DNA of 64,000 nt from contig NZ_MWLO01000156.1 in the NCBI RefSeq assembly GCF_002198735.1, forward strand, positions 27,399-91,398, written 5' to 3'. Origin of the DNA: Ideonella sp. A 288. GTDB lineage: Bacteria > Pseudomonadota > Gammaproteobacteria > Burkholderiales > Burkholderiaceae_C. The translations under genes were made by a program, and so were the position numbers. Positions 34,093 through 43,451 of the stretch are shown piece by piece. Below the pieces are notes generated by a model, which did no database searches, was not told the origin of the DNA, and worked only from the letters and a program-made list of their open reading frames with translations. Within the stretch, counting starts at the first letter, position 1. Every line of letters begins with the position of its first letter.

Positions 34093-35817
34093 ATGCGATA
34101 TCCAATGATCTCGAAATCCGCGCTGGCGGTGGCCGTTGCCACGGCCTGCTGTGCGACCGGCGTCTCCGCGGCGCCGGTGCTGCAGTGGTCGACGGTCGTC
34201 AACAACAACTCGACCGCGCCCGATGGCAGCGGCGGGGAGAAGTTCTTCAGCTACAACCAGCCATCGGTGAACGATGCCGGCGTGGTGGCCTTCCGCGCCC
34301 GCGCACGGGTTCCGGCGGGCGAGGGCAGCGGCGGCTCCGGCGGCGAGCCGCTTCGCGGCATCTTCACCCGGGACATGTCGGTTCCCAACGCTGCCGTGAC
34401 CACGATCGCCAGCAACAAGTCACCCTACGACGTGGTGCCCGGCCCGAACAACAACGGCGGCACGTTCAACGAGAACCCTGCGTTCCCTCGCATGGATGCG
34501 GCATCTAACACGGTGGCGTTCCGTGGGCAATCGACGCCGGTGTTCGAGTACCAGACCGGCGTCAATCCCGACGGCACGCCCATCATGACCAAGGGCGGGA
34601 CCTCCGGCGTCTACACCAACCCCAACGGTACGCTCGTCACCGGGGCCAGCCTGCTGGGCAACGTCAACGGGTCGGCGTTTCCGGCGAACCCGGACCTGAG
34701 CCACTTCCAGGTGCCGGGCGCTGCCCCGGGCACGAAGTTCGATCAGTTCCCGGGTGCGCCCACGGTGACCGGCAACACGGTCGCCTTCAAGGGCAACTGG
34801 TCCGATCCGACCAACGGGGGCCAGACCGGCATCTACTTCCGGGATGTCGTCGCCAATGGCGGTCTGTCGCCAGTGGTCAAGATCGCAGCGAGTGGTGATG
34901 CGATCGAAGGCTCGGGCGGCAAGACTTTCGGTTCCACGGCGCCGCCGAGTGCGTCGGGTCGCAATGTGGCGTTCACCGGGCTGGACAATGAGAATGCGCC
35001 GACCGCCGGGGGCATCTTCGTCTCGTCGCTGGACGATCCGTTGCACAAGCTCAAGGCACTGGTGAGCATCGGCATCTCGAGCGTGGGCGACGCCCTCAAT
35101 TCGACCTTCAAGACCGTCGGCGAGGCGCTGTCGTTCGATGGCAGCAAGATCGGCTTCTGGGGATCATGGGGCGACGCCACCCGGGAAGTGACCGTCAAGT
35201 GCGCGTCCGACGGCAATGCCGCCATCAAAGCCGCGTGCCTGGCGCAGGATCAGAGCGGCATCGTGGGCGACGGCATCTACAGCTTCCTCGTGCCCGAGCA
35301 CCAGGGCATCTTCATGGTGGACATCTTGACCGGTGGCATCAGCATGAAGGCCCAGACCGGGCCGCAGTTCGACGACTTCCTGTTCTGGACCTTCTCGGGA
35401 GCCCCCAGCGATTCCGGTGGCGATGGCACTGACGATCGCGAGCCGCCCCGTTGGCGGTCATCTGCCTTCGTGGCAGTGGATGACGCGAGGATTGTCTTCA
35501 AGGCGCAGAACCGAAACGGCTCAACGGGTCTGTACGGCGACTTTGGGGAGGGCCTCGAAACGCTGCTCGAAACCGGCATGGACGGCACCCTGGTGGACGC
35601 CGACGCGGCCGGGATGAAGATCACGTCCATTGGCATCGAGCGCGACGGCTTCCGCAACGGACACCTGGCCATCAACGTCGGCATGGCCAACGACGATGCA
35701 ACGCTCAGCATGGCCGGCATCTACCTGGCGCAGGTGCCAGAACCGTCCAGCATCGCGCTGCTGGGCCTGGCCTTCGCCGCGCTGGGGGTGAGTTCGCGCC
35801 GACGCCGCACGACCTGA
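34093..35817 (+). CDS. PEP-CTERM sorting-domain protein with propeller-like repeats
   Basis: Exported 574-residue protein. A signal peptide (SALAVAVATACCATGVSA) opens it and a PEP-CTERM signal closes it: VPEPSSIALLGLAFAALG followed by RRRR. That tail is recognised by an exosortase, which is not in this window. The body shows about six repeats pairing a VAF-type strand with a later GIF/GIY strand: VVAFRARAR...GIFTRD, NTVAFRGQ...SGVYT, NTVAFKGNW...TGIYFRD, NVAFTGLD...GGIFVSS, KIGFWGSWGD...GIYSF, IVFKAQNRNGSTGLYG. This suggests a beta-propeller. GAGGTG lies 7 nt before the ATG. Base composition is a little lower in GC than the neighbours. Likely role: surface or biofilm matrix protein. Confidence 0.85.
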   Translation: MRYPMISKSALAVAVATACCATGVSAAPVLQWSTVVNNNSTAPDGSGGEKFFSYNQPSVNDAGVVAFRARARVPAGEGSGGSGGEPLRGIFTRDMSVPNAAVTTIASNKSPYDVVPGPNNNGGTFNENPAFPRMDAASNTVAFRGQSTPVFEYQTGVNPDGTPIMTKGGTSGVYTNPNGTLVTGASLLGNVNGSAFPANPDLSHFQVPGAAPGTKFDQFPGAPTVTGNTVAFKGNWSDPTNGGQTGIYFRDVVANGGLSPVVKIAASGDAIEGSGGKTFGSTAPPSASGRNVAFTGLDNENAPTAGGIFVSSLDDPLHKLKALVSIGISSVGDALNSTFKTVGEALSFDGSKIGFWGSWGDATREVTVKCASDGNAAIKAACLAQDQSGIVGDGIYSFLVPEHQGIFMVDILTGGISMKAQTGPQFDDFLFWTFSGAPSDSGGDGTDDREPPRWRSSAFVAVDDARIVFKAQNRNGSTGLYGDFGEGLETLLETGMDGTLVDADAAGMKITSIGIERDGFRNGHLAINVGMANDDATLSMAGIYLAQVPEPSSIALLGLAFAALGVSSRRRRTT

Positions 35818-36016
35818 GCCGCGTGCCGGCGTGATCCGACGGGGGGCCGATGGCCCCCCGTCGTCGTTCAAGATCCGACGGGGCCGGGCAGAGAAATCGG
35901 TCGGGAGGTCCGCGGCATGGCGACCAGGGTCGCCGGCTGGTTCGATGAAGCCGCGCCGGATTCGCAGGCCGGGCCATTGAGCGGACGCAACGCCCTCCGC
36001 ACCCAGCGCCAGAAGA

Positions 36017-36030
36017 TACCCTTTAGGGTA
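36017..36030. promoter_or_regulatory. Small palindrome upstream of the DUF5666 lipoprotein gene
   Basis: TACCCTTTAGGGTA has 5-bp arms with a TTTA centre and lies 74 bp before the ATG at 36105. It is an AT-richer patch inside a 287-bp gap after the PEP-CTERM gene. It could be an operator or a weak promoter element. Confidence 0.3.
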
Positions 36031-36104
36031 CCAACCACGGTGTCGGCGCGATCGGTTCGATCCACGCTGGCGGGAGGGGCCCTGCACCTCAATGGGAGTG
36101 GATC

Positions 36105-37604
36105 ATGACCTGGACGAACAGAAGGCTGTGGCATCGGAGTCTGATGGCGCCAATGCTGGTTGCCGTCATGGGGGGCTGCGGCGGCGGTGACGATGAACCC
36201 ACGCCCGCGGCGACAACGCCGGTCAGTGCCGTCGGCGTGATCAGTGCATTTGGCAGCGTCGTCGTCAACGGCGTCAGGTTCAACGACTCGGGCGCGGCCA
36301 TCACCATCAACGACGCCGCGGCCACCCGCGAGCAACTTCGTGTCGGCATGATGGTCGAACTCGAAGGGCGTCTGGATCGCTGCCCTCAGCCCGACCTCGG
36401 CGTCTGCACCGGCCAGGCCACGCGCATCCGGTTCCGCAACAACCTGGTCGGACCGGTCACCACGGTGAACCGCCTGCGGAACACCCTCACGGTGATGGGC
36501 CAGACCGTTGAACTGGACGAGGAAACGATCGTCGACGGCGCCGTCGTGGACGACATCGGCGGCCTGCAGGTCGGGGACGTGGTGGCGGTGAGCGGGCTCC
36601 GCATCCGCGAGCAGGACCGGACGCGCGACCGCCTGCGGGCGCGCCTGCTCCAGCGCACCGGCGGCTTCGTCAATGGCACCACCGGCATCAGCGTGGTGGG
36701 CGAAGTGACCGACGTGGTCGACGGCACCAGCTTTGGCATCGGCCCCGTGCGCGTGCGCGTCCAGGCCAGTTGCGGCCTGCCCACCGGGGGTGTGCAACGG
36801 GGGCAGTTCGTCGAAGTGACTGGCAAGGCCTTCGGGGCCGGGGGCTTCGATTGCGACCGAGTGCAGGTGCGCGAACGCATCGGCATGCCTGACGCCAGCA
36901 GTGTCGAGTTGGAGGGCTATGTCTCCGATGTCGTCTCGATCGGCAACTTCAGGCTGGACGGCATGGGGGTCAATGCTGCCCTTGCCACGCTGCGCGACGG
37001 GACCGCTGCCGACCTCGCGAATGGCCGCCGTGTCGAGGTGGAGGGCGTGGTGACCGATGGCGTGCTGGTTGCGTCCCGGCTGCTGTTCAAGCGAGAGGCC
37101 AATGTCCAGCTCCAGGCCCCGATGCAGAGCATCGACACGGCCGCAGGTCGTCTGGCGCTGCTCGGCAAGGTCGTGGCGTTGACCACCACGACGCAGTGGG
37201 TCGACCAGACGAGCGCGCCCGTGCGAACGCTGTCGCTCGGCGACCTCCGGGTGGGCGACCGACTCGACGTGCGCGGCGCCAGCGACTCGGCCGGGGTGCT
37301 CGTGGCCTCGCGGATCACCCGCACCGAGCCGAGCACGCTGCTGGTGGTGAAGGCCGGGCTCGACGCCAAGTCGCCGACGAGTCAGCTGACGATCTTCGGC
37401 ATCAACGCCCTGACGGGCCCGCAGACGCGGTACCGGGATCCGGAGGGCAACCTGATCAGCGCCACGGACTTCTACGCGCTTGCACAGGTGCCACCGGCCG
37501 TGCCATCGGTGGTGCGCGCCCAGGGCGTCGCCGCGACGGTGGCGAACACGGTCGATGCCACGCGCACGTCGAGCAATCGGGGCGAAGTGGAGATCGCGCG
37601 CTGA
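36105..37604 (+). CDS. DUF5666-repeat lipoprotein
   Basis: A 499-residue envelope protein. The signal peptide ends in a lipobox (LVAVMGGC) with a Gly/Asp-rich linker (GGGDDEP). The body contains about five to six DUF5666-like beta repeats, each of the form 'G-x-(V/I)-x-x-(V/I)...GD-x-V-x-V-x-G': for example GVISAFGSVVVNGVRF, GQVVEV-like stretches such as GQFVEVTGKAFGAGGFDCD, VELEGYVSDVVSIGNF, and LRVGDRLDVRGASDSAGVLVAS. DUF5666 resembles OB-fold-like repeats of unknown role. It is followed by a 9-bp hairpin and the convergent phosphodiesterase gene. Confidence 0.82.
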   Translation: MTWTNRRLWHRSLMAPMLVAVMGGCGGGDDEPTPAATTPVSAVGVISAFGSVVVNGVRFNDSGAAITINDAAATREQLRVGMMVELEGRLDRCPQPDLGVCTGQATRIRFRNNLVGPVTTVNRLRNTLTVMGQTVELDEETIVDGAVVDDIGGLQVGDVVAVSGLRIREQDRTRDRLRARLLQRTGGFVNGTTGISVVGEVTDVVDGTSFGIGPVRVRVQASCGLPTGGVQRGQFVEVTGKAFGAGGFDCDRVQVRERIGMPDASSVELEGYVSDVVSIGNFRLDGMGVNAALATLRDGTAADLANGRRVEVEGVVTDGVLVASRLLFKREANVQLQAPMQSIDTAAGRLALLGKVVALTTTTQWVDQTSAPVRTLSLGDLRVGDRLDVRGASDSAGVLVASRITRTEPSTLLVVKAGLDAKSPTSQLTIFGINALTGPQTRYRDPEGNLISATDFYALAQVPPAVPSVVRAQGVAATVANTVDATRTSSNRGEVEIAR

Positions 37605-37652
37605 CGGGCCGCCACGCTCGATCCAGTGGCGAACAGATGTCCTGAATCGATC

Positions 37653-37674
37653 GCCATCGCCGCGGGGCGATGGC
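37653..37674. terminator. Perfect hairpin between convergent genes
   Basis: GCCATCGCC, loop GCGG, then GGCGATGGC: a 9-bp perfect stem in the 74-bp gap between the DUF5666 stop (37604) and the phosphodiesterase stop (37679). It has no U-tract. Confidence 0.5.
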
Positions 37675-37678
37675 CCGC

Positions 37679-38698
37679 TCACTGCGGCCGGATGCCCCGC
37701 GCGGCCAGCACGCCTTGGGCGATGTCGGGCCGGTCGGTGACCAGGCCGTCGACGCCCAGGTCGATCATGCGGCCCATCGTGGCCGCGTCGTTCACGGTCC
37801 AGGCCAGCACCTGCAGGCCCAGGGCCTTGGCCTCGGCCACCCGGGCGGCATCCAGGTCGCCGAAGTAGGCCGACCAGACCCGGCCGCCCGAGGCCTGGAT
37901 CATCTTCGGCACCGAGCCCAGGTCGCGGTGCTGCACGCCGGCCGTCCAGGCCGATGGCGCGGCCGCGCCGGCCCCCACGTTGTCCAGCCACTTCTGCTGC
38001 GCGGTGACGTAGACGGTGGGGATCTCCGGTGCGATGCGCTGCACCACCTGCAGCGTGCGCCAGTCGAAGGACAGGATCTGCACCCGCTGCATCAGCCCCG
38101 CGCGGCGGATCTCGTCGACCAGCGCAGTGGCGAAGGGCTCGGGCGCCAGCGTGGCGTCGGGCTTGCGCGGGTCGATCTTGGTTTCGATGGCGAAGCGCAG
38201 GCGGTCGTGGCCACCGCGCTTCACCATCTCGAACAGGTCGGCCAGGCGCGGGATGCGGGTGCCGTCGATGGGCTTCTGGTCGGGGTACAGGGACGCATAG
38301 CGGGTGCCGGGTTTCAGGCGGCCGACGTCGTGCGCCTGCAGGTCGGCCCAGCCGAGCTGGCGGATCGGGGCGCTGGGCTGCTCGAGCCAGCGGCCGGCCG
38401 CATCTCGGGTGGTGTCGGGGTTCAGCGCCAGGTCGTGGTGGATCACCATCACGCCGTCGCGGGTGACGGCCACGTCGAGTTCGAGCGTGGTCACGCCGTG
38501 GCGGATGCCGGCCTCGAAGGCGGCCAGCGAGTTCTCGGGCGCCAGGCCGCGCGCGCCGCGGTGGCCCTGCAGGTCGAAGGCGGGCGTGGCCGCGCTGGCC
38601 AGCAGGGCCAGTGTGGCGAGCAGCAGGCGGCCCGCGCCGCGATGCCGCGGACGATCGGCCCGGGCCCCTGGGGTGGTGGCGGTCGTCGGACGCGGCAT
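37679..38698 (-). CDS. Periplasmic glycerophosphodiester phosphodiesterase
   Basis: Hydrolyses deacylated phospholipid headgroups to glycerol-3-phosphate and an alcohol; 339 residues. A signal segment (LLLATLALLASAATPAF) suggests a periplasmic enzyme like GlpQ. Catalytic motifs: QGHRGARGLAPENS (His, Arg, Glu) and LELDVAVTRDGVMVIHHD (metal Glu/Asp and second His). The barrel ends with VLAWTVNDAATMGRMIDLGVDGLVTDRP. It starts only 4 nt after the START-like gene, so they form an operon. Confidence 0.93.
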   Translation of the reverse strand: MPRPTTATTPGARADRPRHRGAGRLLLATLALLASAATPAFDLQGHRGARGLAPENSLAAFEAGIRHGVTTLELDVAVTRDGVMVIHHDLALNPDTTRDAAGRWLEQPSAPIRQLGWADLQAHDVGRLKPGTRYASLYPDQKPIDGTRIPRLADLFEMVKRGGHDRLRFAIETKIDPRKPDATLAPEPFATALVDEIRRAGLMQRVQILSFDWRTLQVVQRIAPEIPTVYVTAQQKWLDNVGAGAAAPSAWTAGVQHRDLGSVPKMIQASGGRVWSAYFGDLDAARVAEAKALGLQVLAWTVNDAATMGRMIDLGVDGLVTDRPDIAQGVLAARGIRPQ

Positions 38699-38702
38699 GG
38701 GT

Positions 38703-39242
38703 TCAGTCCGCCTTGCCGGTTTCGATCAGCGCCTTCAGCCGCTTGTATTGCGCGCCGATCACCTTGTCGACCGCCGGGGCCAGCTTCTCGAAGCCGGCGT
38801 CGGCGTTGCCCGCCACGCGGTAGGTCATGCGCAGCATGGTCTGGCCGTCGCTGACGCCGGTGGCCAGGGTCAGCACGCCGTTCGCGGCCAGGTCCTGCAG
38901 CGGGCCCAGGCTGGCGTTCAGGCGGATCACGCGGCCGGGCTGCACCAGCACCACCTGGCCATGCATCACCGACTGACCCTCGCCCCAGCGCTCGCACCAG
39001 CAGCCACCGGCCTGGGCGTCCAGGCTGAGGTTGGCGGCCGAGCCCGACCAGGTGTGCTCGCCGCTCCACCACCGCGGCAACTGCACGATGGCCTTCCAGG
39101 CCGCGTCGGGCGTGGCCTGCACGGGCTCGCGGAAGCTGGAGATGAAGCCCGTGGCCGACACCTGCGAGGTGTCGGCGCGGGCCGTGGTGCACAGGGCGGC
39201 CAGCGCCAGCAGGGCCGCGCTGAGGGGTCGGTTCGTCGTCAT
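38703..39242 (-). CDS. Exported SRPBCC/START-like protein
   Basis: A 179-residue protein with a signal peptide (LSAALLALAALCTTARA) and an SRPBCC (Bet v1/START-like) domain: ATPDAAWKAIVQLPRWWSGEHTW, GQVVLVQPGRVIRLNASLGPLQDLAANGVLTL (strands shown in part), and a C-terminal helix (LAPAVDKVIGAQYKRLKALI). It probably binds a hydrophobic ligand in the periplasm. The start at 39242 is supported by a TATCCT hexamer 6 nt upstream. It is 4 nt from the phosphodiesterase gene. Confidence 0.8.
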   Translation of the reverse strand: MTTNRPLSAALLALAALCTTARADTSQVSATGFISSFREPVQATPDAAWKAIVQLPRWWSGEHTWSGSAANLSLDAQAGGCWCERWGEGQSVMHGQVVLVQPGRVIRLNASLGPLQDLAANGVLTLATGVSDGQTMLRMTYRVAGNADAGFEKLAPAVDKVIGAQYKRLKALIETGKAD

Positions 39243-39248
39243 GGCGGC

Positions 39249-39254
39249 AGGATA
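39249..39254 (-). promoter_or_regulatory. -10-like hexamer (TATCCT) of the START-like gene
   Basis: On the minus strand TATCCT is followed by 6 nt and the ATG at 39242, again predicting a leaderless transcript for this two-gene operon. Confidence 0.35.
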
Positions 39255-39298
39255 CTGCGGCGCCGGTGCCGTGGCACGCTGCACCGCACGCCGCCGCC

Positions 39299-42200
39299 TC
39301 AGCCGGTGGTGTAGGGCAGCCCCAGCAGTTCGAGCGACGGCAGGTCGATGCCGATCGCGTTGAGCTCGGTGCCCGCGGCCAGCAGGCCCAGCGAGGCCGG
39401 CGTGTGCTGGCCGCTGTCGAGCAGGCCGACGAAGAAGCTGCGGTCGGCCGGCGGTGGCGCCACGCCGACGACGTTGGTGTAGAGCAGGTCCACCACCGCG
39501 CCGTGGCTGGCCCGCGGGCCGAGCCGGGCGTCCAGCGCCAGCTGCATCAGCGCGACTTCGCCCATGCCGCCGTCGAGCAGATCGAGGCCGATGCCCACGT
39601 AGGCGGTGTTGTGCACCGACTCCGCGCCGAACACCGCGCCCAGGAAGCGTGCCGCGGTGCCGGCATGTCCGTCGAGGTCGAGCGCCACGCGGCCGTCGGC
39701 AAAGCGCAGCCGCTCAACGCTTTCCAGCGCGTCGTGGCCGTCGTCGCCCTGCAGGTCGAGCACCGACCAGCCGTTGTCGCCGTGCTCGACGAGGTAGCGC
39801 GCCAGGGTGCCCGCCAGCACTGCGGTGTCGAGGTCGGCGCCGCCGTCGAGCCGGTCGTCGCCGCCGCCGCCGCGCAAGGTGTCGCGCCCGCCGTCGGCGT
39901 GCAGGCTGTCGTGCGAGCCGCTGCCCTGCAGGTCGTCTGCGGCGGCGCTGCCGCGCTGCACGGCCAGCGCCTGAAGGCCGATGGCGTAGTCGCCGATGCC
40001 GTTGTCGAAGTCGGAGGCGGCGACGAACCAGCTGCCCGCGGTGTCGGCCGCAAAGTACAGCCGTGAGTCGAGCCCGCTGCGGCCGCCGTCGTCGTCGTGG
40101 CCCCGCGCCACGCCATCGGGCGCCAGCAGCACCAGGTAGGGGTCGCTGAGGCCGGCGGCGCCGCGCGCGTCGAGCGAGATGAAGTACTCGCCGCCCACCG
40201 TGACCGACAGCGCGAACGTGTCGATGTCCGACGGCACGCCGATGCGGCCGTTGGCCGAGGCGCCCGGCGCCACGCGGCCGGCCGTGTTGGTGGCCCCCAG
40301 GTAGTCGTCGGTCGGGGCTGCGGCGCGGATGTCGTAGGCCCCGGTGGCCTCGGCATAGTCGTAGGCGCCGAGGTAGAAGGTGCCCGCCGTCGATGGCGTG
40401 AAGAACAGCCGCGAGTCGAGCGTGGCGCGCGATTCGTCGTCGTCGTTGTAGCCGATGAGCTCGGTCTCGGGCAGCAGGCCGTACAGCACCAGGTAGGGGT
40501 CGACCGCGCTGCCCGCCGCGCCGGCCATGTCGAACTGGTAGGTCACGCCGGCGCTCAGCGAGACACGGAACAGGTCGCCGTCGTTCGGGTTGTCGATGCG
40601 CGCGCGCAGGTTGGCGCCGTTGGTCGTCACCACGCCCGGCGTGGCGGTGGCCAGCGGGTAGTCGTCGGGGCTGGCCGCCTGGGTGCTGAAGTTCCAGGCC
40701 GTGGTGCCCGACAGCCCGGCGAAGCGGTTGCCGGCCGCATCGCGGAAGGCGCCGGCGTCGATGGCGATGGCGTAGCCGGTGCCCGGCAGCAGGTTGCCGT
40801 CGGGGTCGACCGTGACGGTGGTGCCGACGATGCTCACCTGCCGCGTGTCGCCGACGTCGATCTCGCGCAGCAGTTCGCCGCCGCTGCCCAGCAGGCGGAT
40901 GACGCCGGTGCCGGCCTCCACCGGCTCGCTGAAGTTCAGCACCAGGTCGGCGTTGACGGCGACGGCCGCGGCGTTGTCGGCCGGCGCCAGGCCGGCCAAG
41001 GTCGGCGCCACGTTGTCGACCACGGTGGCGCGCACCGTGTAGCCGCCGATGCCGGCGTCGTAGTCGAGCACCGCGATGTAGAAGGTGCCCGTCTCGGTGG
41101 CGGTGTAGCGGGCGCGCGAGTTGCCCGAGCCCGCGCTGTCGTCGTCCACCGTGGCCTCGTCCAGCGCCGGGGTGAACAGGCCCAGGTAGGGGTCGTCCAG
41201 GCCGCCCTCGGTGCGCTGCAGGTCGATGATGTAGGTGACGCCCGCCTGCAACTCGATGCGCAGCAGGTCCTGGTCGCCGCGGCGCTCGATGACGCCGCCC
41301 ACCGACGGGCCGTCCGGCACCACCTCACCGGGCGTGTCCACCGCGTAGGGGTAGTCGTCGGCGCGGTCCGAGACGCCGAAGTTCCAGGCCCCGCCGGCCG
41401 CCAGGCCACCATGGGCATTGCCGGCCAGGTCGGTGAAGGCGCCGGCATCGACGCTGACCGAGTACGAGCTGCCCGGCACCAGGTCGTCGGCGGGGTCGAT
41501 GGTCACGGTGCCGCCGCTGATCGCGACCTGCGAGCCATCGGTGGCGGCGATGCTGCGCCACACGGCACCGCTGGCGTCGCGGATGACGATGAGCCCGGCG
41601 GCGGCGCGCACGTGCTCGTCGAACGTGAGCACCAGGTCCGATGCGGCGTCGATGTTGCCGGCGTCGTTGGACGGGCTCAGCGAGACCACGCGCGGGGCCA
41701 CCGAATCGGCCGCCGCGGTGCTGAAGTTCCAGGCGCTGGGTCCCGACAGCCCGATGTACGGGTTGTTGGCCAGGTCGGTGAAGGCGCCGCTGGAGATCGT
41801 CACGAAGTAGCTGCCGCCCGGCGTCAGTGCAGCGCCCGGGTCCACCGTGACGCGGTTGCCGCTGGTGCGCACCAGGTCCGCGTCGCCGACGGCGATGCTG
41901 CGCACGCGGGCGCCGCCGGCGGTGAAGATGTCGATGCTGCCGCTGCCGGTCTTCACCGTCTCGCTGAAGACCAGCACCAGGCTGGCGCTGGCGGACACGT
42001 TGGCGGCGTTGTCGGTCGGGCTCAGCGACTGCAGCAGCGGCGCGCTGCGGTCGCCTCCGGCGCTCAGCTCGGCCAGGGTGCGCGACTGGTCGGCGAAGAT
42101 GAAGCGTTCGACGCCGACCACCTGGTCGGTGCCGTCGGCCTGGCTGACCAGCGTGACGATGCCGTCGTTGAGCGTGATGGCGTAGCTGGCGAAGGCGGCG

Positions 42201-43264
42201 CTGAAGAAGGCCTGGTCGCTGCCGTCGCCACCATCACCGCCGTCGATGCGGTCGTTTCCGGGGCCGCCGGTCAGTGCATCGGCCCCAGCGCCGCCGACCA
42301 GGTCGTCGTCCCCATCGCCGCCCACCAGCACGTTGGCGGCGTCGTTGCCTACCAGGGCATCGTCGCCGCTGCCTCCGATGGCGTTCTCGATCACCGCCGA
42401 GTAGGCGATGGCGATGTTCTGCGTCATGTCGTTGGCCGACGAGAAGCTGCCGGCCAGCAGGCTGATGCGGCTGGGGGTGGACCAGCCGCTCAGGTTCAGC
42501 GTGTCGAAGCCGCCCGAGTCGAAGATCGTCAGGATCGGGTGCTCGTTGCGGGTGAAATCGAAGATCTCGGCCGTGGCACCGACGATGTTGCTGTTGAAGC
42601 CGTAGACCGTGTCGCCGCTGCGGGTGGTGCCCGATGTGCCGTACATGGCCTGGATGGCCATCACGTCGTTGACCATCGGTGTCTGCGGCGACAGCGTGCG
42701 GCCGTCGCGCGTGGTCCAGTCGGCCAGCATCACCTCGGGGGAATACTGCGGCGCCGCGTAGCGCGGGCCGAAGTACGACATCACGCTGAGCACCTGCGTG
42801 TCCTGGTACGACGAGGGCGTGAAGCTGCCCGCCCCGTTGTAGTCGCCCATGTGGTCCAGGCCGAGCGCGTGGCCGATCTCGTGCACCGCGGTGAGGAAGC
42901 CGTAGCCGCCGACGGTGGGCGACAGCAGGTCGGCCTCCTGCGCGTTGAACCACACGCTGCCCACGGTGGGGAAGTAGGCGTGGGCGAAGCCGATGTGCGT
43001 GGTGGTGTAGCCGAACTCGATCGCCGTGGTGCCGGGCGCCCCGGGCACGAAGGCCTGCGGCATCAGGTCGTCCCAGGTGGCCAGGGCCAGCGTCAGCAGC
43101 GACTGCTGGCGCGCGTCGACGGCGCGGAAGCCCTGGGCCTCGCCCTGCGAGGCGAGCCCGCTGGCGCTGGTCGGGAACGAATAGGCGATGCTGTCGCCGC
43201 TCCAGCGGGCGCCGGAGTTCAATTGAGCGAGGACCTGGTTCAGGGTCCACTGGGCCACGGCCAT
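39299..43264 (-). CDS. Serralysin-like M10 metalloprotease with RTX, Ig-like and PPC domains
   Basis: Predicted secreted zinc protease of 1321 residues, far larger than classic serralysins (about 480). It has no signal peptide, as expected for type I secretion. Order: peptidase domain 1-290 with HEIGHALGLDH at 128-138 and the Met-turn SVMSYFGPRY (Met162); RTX repeats 297-345 (GGDGDDDLVGGAGADALTGG); three Ig-like SwmB-type domains at about 405-516, 520-630 and 750-862; three pre-peptidase C-terminal (PPC)-like domains at about 635-748, 866-985 and 985-1098; a second RTX block 1106-1148; and a DUF4214-like C-terminal part (about 1205-1300). AGGAG lies 9 nt before the ATG. No type I secretion genes are near. 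Confidence 0.92.
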   Translation of the reverse strand: MAVAQWTLNQVLAQLNSGARWSGDSIAYSFPTSASGLASQGEAQGFRAVDARQQSLLTLALATWDDLMPQAFVPGAPGTTAIEFGYTTTHIGFAHAYFPTVGSVWFNAQEADLLSPTVGGYGFLTAVHEIGHALGLDHMGDYNGAGSFTPSSYQDTQVLSVMSYFGPRYAAPQYSPEVMLADWTTRDGRTLSPQTPMVNDVMAIQAMYGTSGTTRSGDTVYGFNSNIVGATAEIFDFTRNEHPILTIFDSGGFDTLNLSGWSTPSRISLLAGSFSSANDMTQNIAIAYSAVIENAIGGSGDDALVGNDAANVLVGGDGDDDLVGGAGADALTGGPGNDRIDGGDGGDGSDQAFFSAAFASYAITLNDGIVTLVSQADGTDQVVGVERFIFADQSRTLAELSAGGDRSAPLLQSLSPTDNAANVSASASLVLVFSETVKTGSGSIDIFTAGGARVRSIAVGDADLVRTSGNRVTVDPGAALTPGGSYFVTISSGAFTDLANNPYIGLSGPSAWNFSTAAADSVAPRVVSLSPSNDAGNIDAASDLVLTFDEHVRAAAGLIVIRDASGAVWRSIAATDGSQVAISGGTVTIDPADDLVPGSSYSVSVDAGAFTDLAGNAHGGLAAGGAWNFGVSDRADDYPYAVDTPGEVVPDGPSVGGVIERRGDQDLLRIELQAGVTYIIDLQRTEGGLDDPYLGLFTPALDEATVDDDSAGSGNSRARYTATETGTFYIAVLDYDAGIGGYTVRATVVDNVAPTLAGLAPADNAAAVAVNADLVLNFSEPVEAGTGVIRLLGSGGELLREIDVGDTRQVSIVGTTVTVDPDGNLLPGTGYAIAIDAGAFRDAAGNRFAGLSGTTAWNFSTQAASPDDYPLATATPGVVTTNGANLRARIDNPNDGDLFRVSLSAGVTYQFDMAGAAGSAVDPYLVLYGLLPETELIGYNDDDESRATLDSRLFFTPSTAGTFYLGAYDYAEATGAYDIRAAAPTDDYLGATNTAGRVAPGASANGRIGVPSDIDTFALSVTVGGEYFISLDARGAAGLSDPYLVLLAPDGVARGHDDDGGRSGLDSRLYFAADTAGSWFVAASDFDNGIGDYAIGLQALAVQRGSAAADDLQGSGSHDSLHADGGRDTLRGGGGDDRLDGGADLDTAVLAGTLARYLVEHGDNGWSVLDLQGDDGHDALESVERLRFADGRVALDLDGHAGTAARFLGAVFGAESVHNTAYVGIGLDLLDGGMGEVALMQLALDARLGPRASHGAVVDLLYTNVVGVAPPPADRSFFVGLLDSGQHTPASLGLLAAGTELNAIGIDLPSLELLGLPYTTG

Positions 43265-43451
43265 GGGCACGATCTCCTGGGAGCACGGGGCGCGACCGGT
43301 CGCGCCGACGCCCGCGCCGAAGCCGCTGCCCGGGCCGCGCGCGTCATCCCCATTGATAGCACGGGCCGGCGCGCGGCATGCGGCAGAACTGCCGGGATTT
43401 CCGGCCGTCTCATCACAAGATGTGTCGGCCGTCGGGCCGCCACCCGGGTGG

